This document shows positions 28,821-38,374 of a stretch of DNA of 64,000 nt, piece by piece. Each line of letters opens with the position of its first letter. Position 1 is the first letter of the stretch. The notes under the pieces are model-generated. The model worked only from the letters and a program-made list of their open reading frames with translations. It searched no databases and was not told where the DNA came from. The translations under genes and the position numbers were made by a program. The stretch is from the NCBI RefSeq assembly GCF_020883535.1, contig NZ_CP086654.1, positions 310,001 to 374,000 on the forward strand, given 5' to 3'. The DNA comes from Staphylococcus ratti (lineage in GTDB: Bacteria > Bacillota > Bacilli > Staphylococcales > Staphylococcaceae).

Positions 28821-28852
28821 CAGAAATTCAAATATTTCTGTTACGCCTTTTT
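28811..28852. terminator. Bidirectional terminator
   Basis: AAAGGCGTAACAGAAAT pairs with ATTTCTGTTACGCCTTT, followed by TT. It separates the convergent DUF1648 and Yip1 genes. Confidence 0.9.
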
Positions 28853-28859
28853 GTAATAA

Positions 28860-29459
28860 TTAGGATAAAAATGAAAATGAGAAGTAAATCATAAAATGAA
28901 GTATCGCTAAAATGGCAGACCATTTTTTAGACATACGACAAGTGGAATATAAGATTACGCCGAATAACCATGCGGTAACTATGTTTTGAAGGCTAATCGC
29001 ACTAAGTTGAGGTTGTCCGGGTGAGAAAATATTTAAGGATGCAATGTTAATGTTCGGTAATTGAAAACCAAAAAGCCATTGAATGGACATAGCAACTAAA
29101 GTAATGATAGAAGTAATAATCAACATAAGCAATGTAGATGAGAAGATACTTTTAGCAGCGACCTTTAATTTAGTAATCTTTGTAATAATCAAAATAAGGA
29201 CAAAATAAATGAGAAAGACGAAAGCACTACCCAGAAATAGAGACATCGAAGTAATTAGGCTTAGGATCGGTTTTACTTCATCTATTTTACTTTGTGACAA
29301 TCCTTTTTCTTTAATTGGAGAAATGATGTCTGTAATTTGAGGGGCAATTAATGCCACTAAAATCGAAGTGAAAATAAATAATAAAATTTTCCAAAGGACT
29401 TTAGGATTCGTACGTTGTTTTTCGAATGATTCAATATGTAATAAGTTTAAGCTACTCAA
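28860..29459 (-). CDS. Yip1-family membrane protein (YknW-like)
   Basis: A 199-residue protein with about five membrane segments and a short hydrophilic N-terminus, of the Yip1 family. It lies divergent to an HlyD-ATPase-permease set. In Bacillus the four genes yknWXYZ form one operon in which the Yip1 protein YknW is needed for the efflux complex that protects against the SdpC toxin. By position and family I assign the YknW role here. The divergent arrangement differs from Bacillus. Confidence 0.7.
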   Translation of the reverse strand: MSSLNLLHIESFEKQRTNPKVLWKILLFIFTSILVALIAPQITDIISPIKEKGLSQSKIDEVKPILSLITSMSLFLGSAFVFLIYFVLILIITKITKLKVAAKSIFSSTLLMLIITSIITLVAMSIQWLFGFQLPNINIASLNIFSPGQPQLSAISLQNIVTAWLFGVILYSTCRMSKKWSAILAILHFMIYFSFSFLS

Positions 29460-29862
29460 AATATGTTACAACCCCTTAAATTATTATAATACAAGTTTAA
29501 CGATACTATAATATTTTTAACTAATCAATACGATTTCTAAAAGTAATGACTGTTAATTAAAAATAAATTCTCTAAAAATTACTTGATATAGTTTCGCATG
29601 TCTGGAAAATCATATAAACTTAAATTAATAAAGTTGTGTTATGAGAAATTTATTTTTCATGAAAATGTAACGCAATGTTTGATGAGGTAGGGAGAATGCG
29701 TTTAGAATTTGAGTAAAACGCTTACGATGCACATAAGCGTTTTCAAATTTTGTCGAATCATACAATGAAACGCTTATTTTTAGACTTGATTTACTCATTT
29801 TTTTAAACAGTCATTTGTGATGTCCCGCCTTAATTATTTTATTTAAGTGAGGAGAGAATAGT
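29460..29862. other. 403-base divergent regulatory region
   Basis: No open frame with a ribosome site is visible. The region is AT-rich and contains a cluster of three AAACGCTTA motifs at 29715-29777 (listed separately) between the divergent yknW-like and yknX-like genes. Confidence 0.5.
29715..29777. promoter_or_regulatory. Cluster of AAACGCTTA motifs (possible operator)
   Basis: AAAACGCTTA (29715-29724) and TAAGCGTTTT (29734-29743) form a hairpin whose arms extend outward with a small bulge, and AAACGCTTAT recurs at 29768-29777. The minus-strand form TGAAAACGCTTATG resembles a cre site with one mismatch. The cluster could be a CcpA target, another operator, or an old terminator. Confidence 0.45.
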
Positions 29863-30924
29863 TTGAAAAAGAGAACGTTAATAATTTTGTCAATAGTGAC
29901 TGTAGCATTTCTAATTGTTGCAGGTTTTATTGCAAAAGCAGTAACAGGTAGCAACGGTGAAAAAGAGGCAGCGTATGATACATATACAATAAAGCCGGAA
30001 AGTCCTATTAAAGTGACGGGAAAAGTATCGCCGGAAGCAATTAAAACATATCAAAATAATAAGCAACTTGGTGAGTTTGTAAGTGTTCAAGTGAATGAAG
30101 GTCAACGCGTGGTGCAAGGAACACCGTTGATTAATTATCAGGCAGACCCGGAAAAGCGTAATCAACTGTCTCGTCAAGTACAAGAATCTGAAGCAAAAGG
30201 GAATCAAGCTGAAATTAATCAAGCGAGAAAACAATTAAATCAATATGACAGCCAAGTAAGTGACAGCATCTATGCTTCATTTAATGGCATTGTCTCCAAC
30301 ATTAAAAAAACGAATGTAGGCGAAGGCGAGCCGATTTTAAAATTAATTTCAGATGACCCTCAAATTAAAACCACTGTTTCAGAATATGATTTAAATAAAA
30401 TTACAGTAGGCGATCATGTCAATGTGACGGTAACAAGTACTGGAAAAAAAGGCAAAGGCAAAATTAAAAGTATTTCAGAATTACCGACAAGTTATGAACA
30501 AGAAGTATCAGGAAACAGTCAAGCAGCAATGAGTGGTGCGCAATCATCAGGAGCTGGAGAAGGTGAAGCACAAGCGACTTTGAATACGTCTAACCCGACG
30601 GAACATCAGCCGAGCGGAGGGGACGATGGTGCTTCATCAAAATATACTGTGATGATTGGGGACTTAGACTTTGATGTGCGCAATGGTTTCTCTGTTGAAG
30701 CAGAAATTCCTTTAGATACTATCAAATTCCCATCTTCAGTACTTACAAAAGATGATTATGTTTATGTTGTGGACAAAGACCATACAGTACACAAACGTAA
30801 AATTAAATACGACAAAAATAACGGAGACCTGATTTTGAAAAAAGGTCTGAAGAAAGGTGACGTACTCATCAAAAACCCAGACAGTGATTTACAAGACGGG
30901 AAAAAAGTTGAGGTGTCATCATGA
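29863..30924 (+). CDS. HlyD-family efflux adaptor (YknX-like)
   Basis: A 353-residue membrane-fusion-type adaptor that links a MacB-like permease to the outside. It starts with TTG 29863 after GTGAGGAGAG. The N-terminal membrane segment (about 6-25) is followed by a barrel-sandwich half, a short coiled coil rich in Gln and Asn (about 90-130), a second half, and a Ser/Gly/Gln-rich insert (about 215-260). The ATPase start overlaps its end by 4 bases. Confidence 0.83.
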   Translation: MKKRTLIILSIVTVAFLIVAGFIAKAVTGSNGEKEAAYDTYTIKPESPIKVTGKVSPEAIKTYQNNKQLGEFVSVQVNEGQRVVQGTPLINYQADPEKRNQLSRQVQESEAKGNQAEINQARKQLNQYDSQVSDSIYASFNGIVSNIKKTNVGEGEPILKLISDDPQIKTTVSEYDLNKITVGDHVNVTVTSTGKKGKGKIKSISELPTSYEQEVSGNSQAAMSGAQSSGAGEGEAQATLNTSNPTEHQPSGGDDGASSKYTVMIGDLDFDVRNGFSVEAEIPLDTIKFPSSVLTKDDYVYVVDKDHTVHKRKIKYDKNNGDLILKKGLKKGDVLIKNPDSDLQDGKKVEVSS

Positions 30925-31607
30925 TAGAACTGATTAATGTGAATCGTAGTTTTAAAAATGGGAATGAAACGAATCACATTTTAAAAGATATCAAACTGCG
31001 CATCGATGCCGGAGAATTCGTAGCCATTATGGGACCTTCAGGATCTGGTAAAAGTACGCTAATCAATATTTTAGGGTTTATTGATCGAGGTTATGAGGGA
31101 GAATACCTTTTTGACCAAAACAACTATCAAAAGCGTTCTGATAACGAACTTGCGGTCATACGAAATCGTACAGTTGGTTTTGTCTTTCAAAATTTCAAGT
31201 TAATTCAAAACAATACGATTTTAGAAAATGTGAGTATTCCTTTACTTTATGCAGGGTTATCTGCTAAAGCACGCAAAGAACGCGTTAAAGCGATGTTACA
31301 TGAGGTGGGGCTTTTTGATAAGGAACATCTCGTGCCAAATAAATTATCTGGTGGTCAACAACAACGTGTCGCGATTGCACGTGCGATAGTGAATCAACCT
31401 AAATTTATTATTGCGGATGAACCAACGGGAGCATTAGATTCTAAAACTTCTCAAGATATTATGGCACTTTTCTTGAAGCTCAATAAAGAACAAAGGACTA
31501 CGATGATTATCGTGACACATGACCCTAAAGTGGCAGCACAAGCGGATCGTGTTATTCATATTTTAGATGGACGTGTTCAAAAAGAAGAGGTGAATGTACA
31601 TGAGTAA
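30921..31607 (+). CDS. ABC transporter ATPase (YknY/MacB-type)
   Basis: A 228-residue ATPase of the LolD/MacB group. It has Walker A GPSGSGKST, signature LSGGQQQRVA, Walker B FIIADEPTGALD and switch His in IVTHDPK. It overlaps the adaptor by 4 bases and the permease by 8, so the three are translated together. The probable substrate is an antimicrobial peptide, lipid or toxin exported from the membrane; this is inference from the family. Confidence 0.88.
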   Translation: MIELINVNRSFKNGNETNHILKDIKLRIDAGEFVAIMGPSGSGKSTLINILGFIDRGYEGEYLFDQNNYQKRSDNELAVIRNRTVGFVFQNFKLIQNNTILENVSIPLLYAGLSAKARKERVKAMLHEVGLFDKEHLVPNKLSGGQQQRVAIARAIVNQPKFIIADEPTGALDSKTSQDIMALFLKLNKEQRTTMIIVTHDPKVAAQADRVIHILDGRVQKEEVNVHE

Positions 31608-32787
31608 TTTTAACAATATTATCCATGTCGCCTTACGTTCAATAATGAAAAATAAACGTCGTAATATTTTTACGATGATTGGTATTATTATTGGGATTGC
31701 AGCAGTAATTACGATCATGGCACTTGGTAATGGATTTAAAGAGTCTGCAAATGAGCAATTTGATGATGCAGGTGCATCTAAAGATACGGTGCTCGTTGAC
31801 TTCATAGATAAGCATTTAGAACAAGGGGGACAGCCTGCCAATACTAATCCTTTTACAGCATCAGACTTAGACCTTACCCGCCAAGTGAAAGGCGTGACGA
31901 ATGCCTCTATTAAAACAAACAATAAAAATGGTTTGACAAGTGAAGCGAAAAGTACGGACAAAAAATCAGATATTACGATAAAGTCTCCAAAATCAGCGAC
32001 GGATGTTCAAGAAGGCGCGGGTTACACGTCTGATGAAAATGAAATAGCAGAACGTGTGGCAACAATTAGTTCAGACGTTGCCGAGAGCTTGTTCAAAGGT
32101 AAAGCAGTGGGGAAAACGATTTATATTGATGGTATGGATTTTAAAGTTGCAGGTATTCAAGATGATATGATGGTACCGAATCTCGTTCAAATTCCACCTC
32201 AAACGGTCAAACGTTATTTACCCAATTTAAAACCGTCAATGCCACAATTGGAAATTAAATTTAATGGTGCTACAAATAAAAAAGAAGTGGCGAATGCTGT
32301 CGCGGATAAGCTGAATAAGAATGGATCAGCAGCAGGAGACGGCACATATCAATATACGGACATGGAAGCGTTAATGAAAAACATCAATAAAGTGTTCGAC
32401 GGCATTACATACTTTGTCGCTGCCGTCGCAGGTATTTCTCTATTTATTGCGGGTATTGGTGTAATGAACGTGATGTACATTTCTGTTGCGGAACGTACGG
32501 AAGAAATAGCTATTCGACGTGCATTTGGTGCAAAAGGCCGTGATATTGAAATGCAATTTTTAATTGAAAGTATCATTTTATGTTTAATCGGTGGTATTAT
32601 AGGATTGTTAATTGGTATCGGTATTGCTGCTATTGTAGACGCCTTAACGCCAGATTATATTCGCAGTTCTGTCACATTCGGTTCTGTGTTGCTAGCAGTA
32701 GGTGTTTCGACATTTATTGGAATTGTATTCGGATGGGTGCCGGCACGCGCAGCTTCTAAAAAAGAGTTGATTGATATTATTAAATAA
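31600..32787 (+). CDS. MacB-like ABC permease (YknZ-like)
   Basis: A 395-residue permease with one N-terminal membrane segment (TMIGIIIGIAAVITIMALG), a large periplasmic-type (MacB_PCD) domain, and three C-terminal segments of the FtsX domain with the coupling stretch RTEEIAIRRAFGAKGRDI. I choose ATG 31600 because AGAGGTG lies seven bases upstream; ATG 31594 overlaps it. A terminator follows. Confidence 0.86.
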   Translation: MSNFNNIIHVALRSIMKNKRRNIFTMIGIIIGIAAVITIMALGNGFKESANEQFDDAGASKDTVLVDFIDKHLEQGGQPANTNPFTASDLDLTRQVKGVTNASIKTNNKNGLTSEAKSTDKKSDITIKSPKSATDVQEGAGYTSDENEIAERVATISSDVAESLFKGKAVGKTIYIDGMDFKVAGIQDDMMVPNLVQIPPQTVKRYLPNLKPSMPQLEIKFNGATNKKEVANAVADKLNKNGSAAGDGTYQYTDMEALMKNINKVFDGITYFVAAVAGISLFIAGIGVMNVMYISVAERTEEIAIRRAFGAKGRDIEMQFLIESIILCLIGGIIGLLIGIGIAAIVDALTPDYIRSSVTFGSVLLAVGVSTFIGIVFGWVPARAASKKELIDIIK

Positions 32788-32799
32788 AGTGACAGGTAT

Positions 32800-32842
32800 A
32801 AGAGCTAGTTGAAACGCAAATGCACGTTTCCTAGCTCTTTTT
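32800..32842 (+). terminator. Terminator of the yknXYZ-like operon
   Basis: AGAGCTAG (32801-32808) pairs with CTAGCTCT (32831-32838), with GAAACG/CGTTTC inside, followed by a T run. Confidence 0.88.
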
Positions 32843-32952
32843 GAACTTTCAAAAGTTCGCCTAATGAAGCATTTAAAATTCACAAACACGTTTTATCTTA
32901 TAAAATGAAGTGGTATATAATAAAGATACATATTTTATATTGGAGGCGTAAA

Positions 32953-33090
32953 ATGATGAAAACACTTTTTAAAGTATGTGCTTATATTGCTGGAGGTATT
33001 GGCGTCGCGATGATGTGGGCAGTCGCGATTTTAACAGTGCAGCAATATCGTGTAGACGATCATATGGCTGAAGATATTAAAGCATCGTAA
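32953..33090 (+). CDS. Small single-pass membrane protein
   Basis: A 45-residue protein with one strong membrane segment (about 5-27, including AGGIGVAMMWAVAIL) and a charged outer or inner tail (YRVDDHMAEDIKAS). GGAGG lies six bases before the first ATG. It sits 23 bases upstream of the CDF transporter and is probably co-transcribed. The function is unknown. Confidence 0.65.
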   Translation: MMKTLFKVCAYIAGGIGVAMMWAVAILTVQQYRVDDHMAEDIKAS

Positions 33091-33113
33091 GAAAATTTGA
33101 GGAGGCAACGGGG

Positions 33114-34049
33114 ATGCAAAGAAACTATTATTTCCATCATGTAGAACATCGAAAGCGACAAAAAAGTTCTAAAAAGACATTATGGATATCATTAATTATT
33201 ACATTATTTTTTACAATTGTGGAGTTTGTTGGCGGTATTTTATCAAACTCTCTTGCATTACTTTCAGATTCATTCCATATGTTAAGTGATGTGATTGCGC
33301 TTGGCTTGTCCATGGTGGCGATTTACTTTGCGAGCCGTAAACCTACAGGAAAATACACCTTTGGTTATTTGCGATTTGAAATTATTGCAGCTTTTTTAAA
33401 TGGTTTAGCTTTAGCAATCATTTCCTTATGGATATTTTACGAAGCCATTATGCGTATTATTTATCCGAAACCTGTAGAAAGTGGGTTAATGTTAGTCATC
33501 GCAACGATCGGCTTAATTGTAAACATTGTACTGACTATTATTTTGATGCGTTCACTTAAAAATGAAAATAACATCAATATTCAAAGTGCACTTTGGCATT
33601 TTATTGGCGATTTATTAAATTCAGTAGGAGTTATAGTTGCCGTTGTACTCATTTATTTTACCGGTATTCAAATGATTGACCCGATTTTAAGTATGATTAT
33701 TGCGGTCATCATTTTGCGCGGTGGATACAAAATCATGAAAAATGCAGCTTTCATTTTAATGGAATCTGTACCAGCTCATTTAGATACGGATGAAATTATG
33801 GATGACATGAAAAGTGTGGATCAAGTTTTAGATGTGCATGAATTTCACTTATGGTCGATTACGACAGAGCATTATTCTTTAAGTGCGCATGTCGTATTGG
33901 ACAGTAAAAGTGGACAAGATGCGTATGAAACAATTAACAAATTGGAGCGCTTATTGAAAGAAAAGTATGGTTTAGCTCATACGACGCTTCAAATTGAACA
34001 TTTAGAAATGAACCATTTAGACGAAGCTTATTTTAGTGATATAAAATAA
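33114..34049 (+). CDS. Cation diffusion facilitator (zinc/cobalt exporter, CzcD/CzrB type)
   Basis: A 311-residue metal/proton antiporter. It has six membrane segments; the metal site is formed by SLALLSDSFHMLSDVIAL in segment 2 and ALWHFIGDLLNSVGV in segment 5. The C-terminal cytoplasmic domain has HEFHLWSI and the end LQIEH. The usual His-rich N-terminus is short (YYFHHVEHRK). The predicted substrate is Zn2+, perhaps Co2+ or Ni2+. It is co-transcribed with the small membrane protein and convergent with the urea transporter. Confidence 0.87.
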   Translation: MQRNYYFHHVEHRKRQKSSKKTLWISLIITLFFTIVEFVGGILSNSLALLSDSFHMLSDVIALGLSMVAIYFASRKPTGKYTFGYLRFEIIAAFLNGLALAIISLWIFYEAIMRIIYPKPVESGLMLVIATIGLIVNIVLTIILMRSLKNENNINIQSALWHFIGDLLNSVGVIVAVVLIYFTGIQMIDPILSMIIAVIILRGGYKIMKNAAFILMESVPAHLDTDEIMDDMKSVDQVLDVHEFHLWSITTEHYSLSAHVVLDSKSGQDAYETINKLERLLKEKYGLAHTTLQIEHLEMNHLDEAYFSDIK

Positions 34050-34053
34050 CGTA

Positions 34054-34098
34054 AGGGGCGGGACAACGAAATCAAATAGATTTCTGTCCCGCTCCCTT
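34054..34098. repeat. Dispersed inverted repeat overlapping the urea transporter 3' end
   Basis: AGGGGCGGGACAACGAAATC pairs with GATTTCTGTCCCGCTCCC. The minus-strand stop of the urea transporter (34072) lies inside it. Confidence 0.85.
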
Positions 34099-35007
34099 TT
34101 TATGGTTTTCTGGTTGTTTTTGACCTGCTAGTAATAGTAGCCAAGTGACGAGTATAAAGGGCAATGTCAAAATTGGTATGCCGAATGGCTCTAAAAATGT
34201 GGTTGTTGCTCCGTATACCATTGGCGTTAAAATGACGACAAGTAAAAACATAAGGTAACGATTAAGATGTGTCAATTTTTTAAAGGTAACGCTAATGGCA
34301 ATAATCGATAAAATTAAATTATAACCAAAAAGTCCGTGATTTAAAGAGGTAATATCCGAACCTAATGTATAAACGAAAAGTAATGATAGTAAATTGGCGA
34401 TGATCACAAAGAATCCAACCCGTCGTGAAGCTACAAAAAATGCGACAATAATTAAAATTCCAGAAAGGACATTTTCGACGAGAAAAATTTGACTCATACT
34501 ATTAAAAAAAGCTGCGATAGGATGAACTGGTTCAGTCAAATCAATAGTGACGACATTTTTAAGTGGTAACACTTTTATCGTACTTTTCAAAAACTCGAAC
34601 TGTGGTTTCATCAAGAGTACTATCCACGACATTATTACAAAAGGTGTCGTAAGTTCAGGTATTTCAAAACGCTTTAAAACAGTTTGTATCGCTTTAGCCA
34701 CAGGCATTACGACAATCGTGGCAATGAGACATACGATAAATGTTTGCCATGTCATAACCATAAATAAAGTTAAAGCGATGGCCACAAGGACACTATTAAA
34801 TCCTGCTAAACCTGCATGAATCTCTCTTTTTGTATATCCGAACCATGGCGCAGTTAGAAGGCTAAGTGTACTGCCTATCATCGCTGCAAGGCCTACTTTC
34901 CAATCTCCGATCCATAAGGCGATTAAAATAAGTAATCCCGTCCATACATTTTCAAGTAGCACGACTTGTGAAATATTTTTCAAAAAAGTTTGAAGTGACA
35001 AAGGCAA
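34072..35007 (-). CDS. yut: Urea transporter (UT/Yut family)
   Basis: A 311-residue channel-like urea transporter. The family duplication is clear: GLAGFNSVLVAIAL in the first half and HGLFGYNLILSIIAI in the second, each with LENV..G on the first helix (LLENVWTG, LVENVLSG). About ten membrane segments. I choose TTG 35007 (MPLSLQTFLKN) because AAAGAGGG lies eight bases upstream; the TTG at 35028 has no site. It is divergent from ureABC and would feed urea to it. The last residues (GAGQKSI) are encoded by the dispersed repeat. Confidence 0.85.
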   Translation of the reverse strand: MPLSLQTFLKNISQVVLLENVWTGLLILIALWIGDWKVGLAAMIGSTLSLLTAPWFGYTKREIHAGLAGFNSVLVAIALTLFMVMTWQTFIVCLIATIVVMPVAKAIQTVLKRFEIPELTTPFVIMSWIVLLMKPQFEFLKSTIKVLPLKNVVTIDLTEPVHPIAAFFNSMSQIFLVENVLSGILIIVAFFVASRRVGFFVIIANLLSLLFVYTLGSDITSLNHGLFGYNLILSIIAISVTFKKLTHLNRYLMFLLVVILTPMVYGATTTFLEPFGIPILTLPFILVTWLLLLAGQKQPENHKKGAGQKSI

Positions 35008-35230
35008 GTTGAATACCCTCTTTCTCAAAAATTGGCTCCAGTATATTATTAATGTTATGAAAAGATTTATTACTATTTTTAAAAAGTGTGTTATTGGCGG
35101 TTATTCTAAAACTGAAGTCTAGTTAATTATAAAATACTTTTCTAAAATAGTATAATTATTTGAAGAGCAGCATACGAAGGATTATAATTTGTGTGTGGTT
35201 TTTAAATTCCATTGAGGAGTGTGTATGTTA

Positions 35231-35533
35231 ATGAACTTTACACAACGTGAGCAAGATAAATTAATGATTGTTGTAGCAGCGGATTTAGCACGGCGACGCA
35301 AAGCACGTGGATTAAAGTTAAATCATCCGGAAGCGGTCGCCTTGATTAGTTATGAAATATTAGAAGGGGCAAGGGATGGTAAATCGGTAGCTGAATTAAT
35401 GAGCTATGGACGCGAAATTTTATCTAAAGATGATGTGATGGACGGTGTGGATGCGATGGTCACAGACATTGAAATCGAGGCTACTTTTCCAGATGGTACA
35501 AAACTAGTCACAATTCATCATCCAATTGTGTAG
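35231..35533 (+). CDS. ureA: Urease gamma subunit
   Basis: The 100-residue gamma subunit of urease, with the family opening [12 protein letters not shown] and the helix [20 protein letters not shown]. The chosen ATG 35231 gives the canonical 100 residues; the in-frame ATG 35225 is closer to GAGGAG and cannot be excluded. It is the first gene of ureABC, with 12 bases to ureB. Confidence 0.92.
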   Translation: MNFTQREQDKLMIVVAADLARRRKARGLKLNHPEAVALISYEILEGARDGKSVAELMSYGREILSKDDVMDGVDAMVTDIEIEATFPDGTKLVTIHHPIV

Positions 35534-35545
35534 GAGGAGATAAAT

Positions 35546-35902
35546 ATGAAACCAGGTGAAATCATTGTGCAATCAACGGAAGTCATCATAAATGAAGGAC
35601 GAGAAATTACACAAATTACTGTTAAAAATAGTGGGGACCGTCCTATTCAAGTAGGTTCACACTATCACTTTTTTGAAGCCAATCCAGCGTTGTCATTCCA
35701 TCGCGCTGAAGCTTATGGGAAGCATTTAGACATTCCAGCAGGGGCAGCAGTTCGTTTTGAACCCGGAGATGAAAAAGCAATACGCCTTGTGCGTTATGCA
35801 GGTGAGCAAAAAATTTATGGTTTCCATGGAGAAGTAGATGGTCCGCTTGACCAATCTCGGATTACAGCTCCTAATATGAAAGAGGGAAGTGACATGAAAT
35901 GA
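35546..35902 (+). CDS. ureB: Urease beta subunit
   Basis: The 118-residue beta subunit. The family motif [16 protein letters not shown] and the end region [14 protein letters not shown] are intact. It is shorter at the C-terminus than some staphylococcal UreB. AGGAGG precedes the ATG, and the stop overlaps ureC by 4 bases. Confidence 0.93.
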   Translation: MKPGEIIVQSTEVIINEGREITQITVKNSGDRPIQVGSHYHFFEANPALSFHRAEAYGKHLDIPAGAAVRFEPGDEKAIRLVRYAGEQKIYGFHGEVDGPLDQSRITAPNMKEGSDMK

Positions 35903-37614
35903 GTTTTAAAATGACTGAATCACAATATACGAGCCTCTATGGCCCAACGGTAGGGGACGCTATTCGATTAGGAGATACGAATCTTTTTGCCAAAATTGAA
36001 AAAGACTACGCTAACTATGGTGATGAAGTGGCATTTGGTGGCGGTAAATCCATTCGAGATGGCATGGGACAAAACCCAAATGCGACGCGTGATCATAAAA
36101 AAGTAGCAGATTTAGTAATTACGAATGCAGTTATTATTGATTATGACAAAGTGGTTAAAGGCGATATCGGTGTAAAAAATGGGTATATCATGAAAATTGG
36201 TAAAGCCGGCAATCCAGATATCATGGATGACGTGGATATTATTATTGGTGCATCAACCGAAATCATTGCAGCAGAAGGAAGTATTATTACAGCAGGTGGG
36301 ATTGATACACACGTCCATTTTATTAATCCGGAACAGTCAGAAATCGCTTTAGAAAGTGGTGTGACAACACAAATTGGTGGCGGCACAGGTGCAACAGAAG
36401 GAACTAAAGCAACAACAGTGACACCAGGTCCTTGGCATATCCATCGTATGTTACAAGCAGCAGAAAATTTACCAGTGAATATAGGATTTACAGGTAAAGG
36501 GCAAGCAGTAAACCACACTGCATTAGTAGAACAAATTCATGCAGGTGTTATTGGATTAAAAGTGCACGAAGACTGGGGAGCAACCCCTTCTGCATTGCGT
36601 CATGCGCTTGCAGTCGCAGATGAATATGACATTCAAATTGCACTTCATGCGGATACGCTAAATGAAGCAGGTTTCATGGAAGATACGATGGAAGCAATTG
36701 GCGATAAAGTTTTACATATGTACCATACAGAAGGCGCAGGTGGCGGACATGCTCCAGACTTAATAAAGGCAGCAGGCTACCCTAACATTTTACCTTCTTC
36801 TACCAATCCTACATTACCCTATACGCACAATACTGTAGATGAACATTTAGATATGGTTATGATTACACATCATCTTAACGCGTCTATTCCAGAAGATGTA
36901 GCATTTGCAGATTCGCGTATTCGTAAAGAAACAATTGCGGCTGAAGACGTTTTACAAGATATGGGTGTATTTAGCATGATTAGTTCAGATTCTCAGGCTA
37001 TGGGACGTGTTGGAGAAGTCATTACACGAACATGGCAGGTGGCACATCGTATGAAAGAACAACGTGGTGCACTCAAGGTAGATAGTGAATACAATGATAA
37101 TCATCGTATTCGCCGTTATATTGCTAAATATACAATTAATCCTGCAATCACTCACGGTATTGCAGAATATGTAGGTTCAGTCGACGAAGGTAAACTTGCA
37201 GATTTAGTAATGTGGGACCCACGTTTCTTTGGTGTGAAGCCGACAATGGTTATTAAAGGTGGATTAATCAATGTCGCGATTAATGGTGATGCAAATGGTT
37301 CTATTCCGACCGCAGAACCTGTTAAATATCGTCCTATGTATGGACAGTATGGTGGGAACATGCAAAGTACGTCAATGACGTTTGTCTCTCAAGTCGCTTA
37401 TCAAAATGGTATCCGACGTACTTTAGACCTCAAACGTCAGATTCGTCCTGTAAAAAACATTCGTCAACTTTCTAAAAAGGATATGGTGAATAATGACGCT
37501 TTACCAAAACTAGACGTTGATCCAGAAACATATGAAGTATTTGTAGATGGCGAGAAAATTACAAGTGAAGCTGCGACGGAGTTGCCATTGACACAACGCT
37601 ATTTCTTATTCTGA
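35899..37614 (+). CDS. ureC: Urease alpha (catalytic) subunit
   Basis: The 571-residue catalytic subunit that hydrolyses urea to ammonia and carbamate. Metal ligands are visible: the HVH pair in [10 protein letters not shown], the carbamylated Lys in GLKVHEDWG (about K220), His in LHADTLNE and in [10 protein letters not shown], and Asp in [15 protein letters not shown] context (SSDSQAMGR). The flap His is in [22 protein letters not shown]. Nothing looks broken. The unusual point is the context: a terminator follows at once and none of ureE, ureF, ureG or ureD comes after it. Confidence 0.96.
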   Translation: MSFKMTESQYTSLYGPTVGDAIRLGDTNLFAKIEKDYANYGDEVAFGGGKSIRDGMGQNPNATRDHKKVADLVITNAVIIDYDKVVKGDIGVKNGYIMKIGKAGNPDIMDDVDIIIGASTEIIAAEGSIITAGGIDTHVHFINPEQSEIALESGVTTQIGGGTGATEGTKATTVTPGPWHIHRMLQAAENLPVNIGFTGKGQAVNHTALVEQIHAGVIGLKVHEDWGATPSALRHALAVADEYDIQIALHADTLNEAGFMEDTMEAIGDKVLHMYHTEGAGGGHAPDLIKAAGYPNILPSSTNPTLPYTHNTVDEHLDMVMITHHLNASIPEDVAFADSRIRKETIAAEDVLQDMGVFSMISSDSQAMGRVGEVITRTWQVAHRMKEQRGALKVDSEYNDNHRIRRYIAKYTINPAITHGIAEYVGSVDEGKLADLVMWDPRFFGVKPTMVIKGGLINVAINGDANGSIPTAEPVKYRPMYGQYGGNMQSTSMTFVSQVAYQNGIRRTLDLKRQIRPVKNIRQLSKKDMVNNDALPKLDVDPETYEVFVDGEKITSEAATELPLTQRYFLF

Positions 37615-37644
37615 TGTTTATATAAATAAGTTAAAAGCAAGTAT

Positions 37645-37686
37645 CTACAATTTTGATTTCCCCAACCAAAATTGTAGGTATTTTTT
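37645..37686 (+). terminator. Terminator directly after ureC
   Basis: CTACAATTTTG (37645-37655) pairs with CAAAATTGTAG (37667-37677), then a T run at 37681-37686. It ends the ureABC transcript after the third gene. Confidence 0.88.
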
Positions 37687-37807
37687 ATTTATCAAAAAAA
37701 CAACGTAGCTAAACAAGGAATGAAAATTAAAATATGGTATTGAAAAATTATTTCTCAGTTGGTAAATTAAAAAGAGCTTAAAAATTTAATAAGGGTGTGT
37801 AAAACAT

Positions 37808-38359
37808 ATGAAGAAAGCATTGACGTTATTGTTTTTGTCGTTATTACTTGTTGCATGCGGTAATGGTGAAGAAAAAGAAAACACTATTGAAACACTTGAA
37901 CTATCTAAAGCGGAAAAATACAAACCAGATGGAGAATTTAAAGATAAAAAAGTAATTAGAAAAGATTTTGAAATTGAATTTGAAAAGTTGGAGTTTCCTG
38001 AAGGTAAAAATATAGATGATAAAAATATAAAGGCAGCTTCATTTGAATACAGTGTGAAAAACAAACAAGACAAAAAGATTTATCCTTCTTCAGCTTGGAT
38101 TACAAGTATAGATGTTTATCAGGTTATCAATGGTAAAGAGAAAGAATTAAAACCTACGATAATGAAAGACGACCGTAGAATTAAAGATTTCCCTGATACT
38201 CACGTTGAAATCAAAAAAGGCGGTAAAGCTAAGGGCTTTAAAACTTTTGAATTAATAGACAAGACAAGTCCAATCATCATCGTTGCTAAAAATAGTGAGT
38301 ACGAAACGATTGGTGCGAAAAAAATCGAATTAAAAGAAAAGAAATCTAACCAAATCTAA
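37808..38359 (+). CDS. DUF5067-like lipoprotein, first copy
   Basis: A 183-residue lipoprotein with lipobox LVACG and a highly charged mature part rich in Lys and Glu. The central part (IKAASFEYSVKNKQDKKIYPSS) resembles the DUF5067 immunoglobulin-like fold in which small additions to a beta sandwich are common in staphylococci. The function is unknown. It stands 15 bases before a second, related lipoprotein gene. Confidence 0.75.
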   Translation: MKKALTLLFLSLLLVACGNGEEKENTIETLELSKAEKYKPDGEFKDKKVIRKDFEIEFEKLEFPEGKNIDDKNIKAASFEYSVKNKQDKKIYPSSAWITSIDVYQVINGKEKELKPTIMKDDRRIKDFPDTHVEIKKGGKAKGFKTFELIDKTSPIIIVAKNSEYETIGAKKIELKEKKSNQI

Positions 38360-38374
38360 AAAGGGGAATATCAA

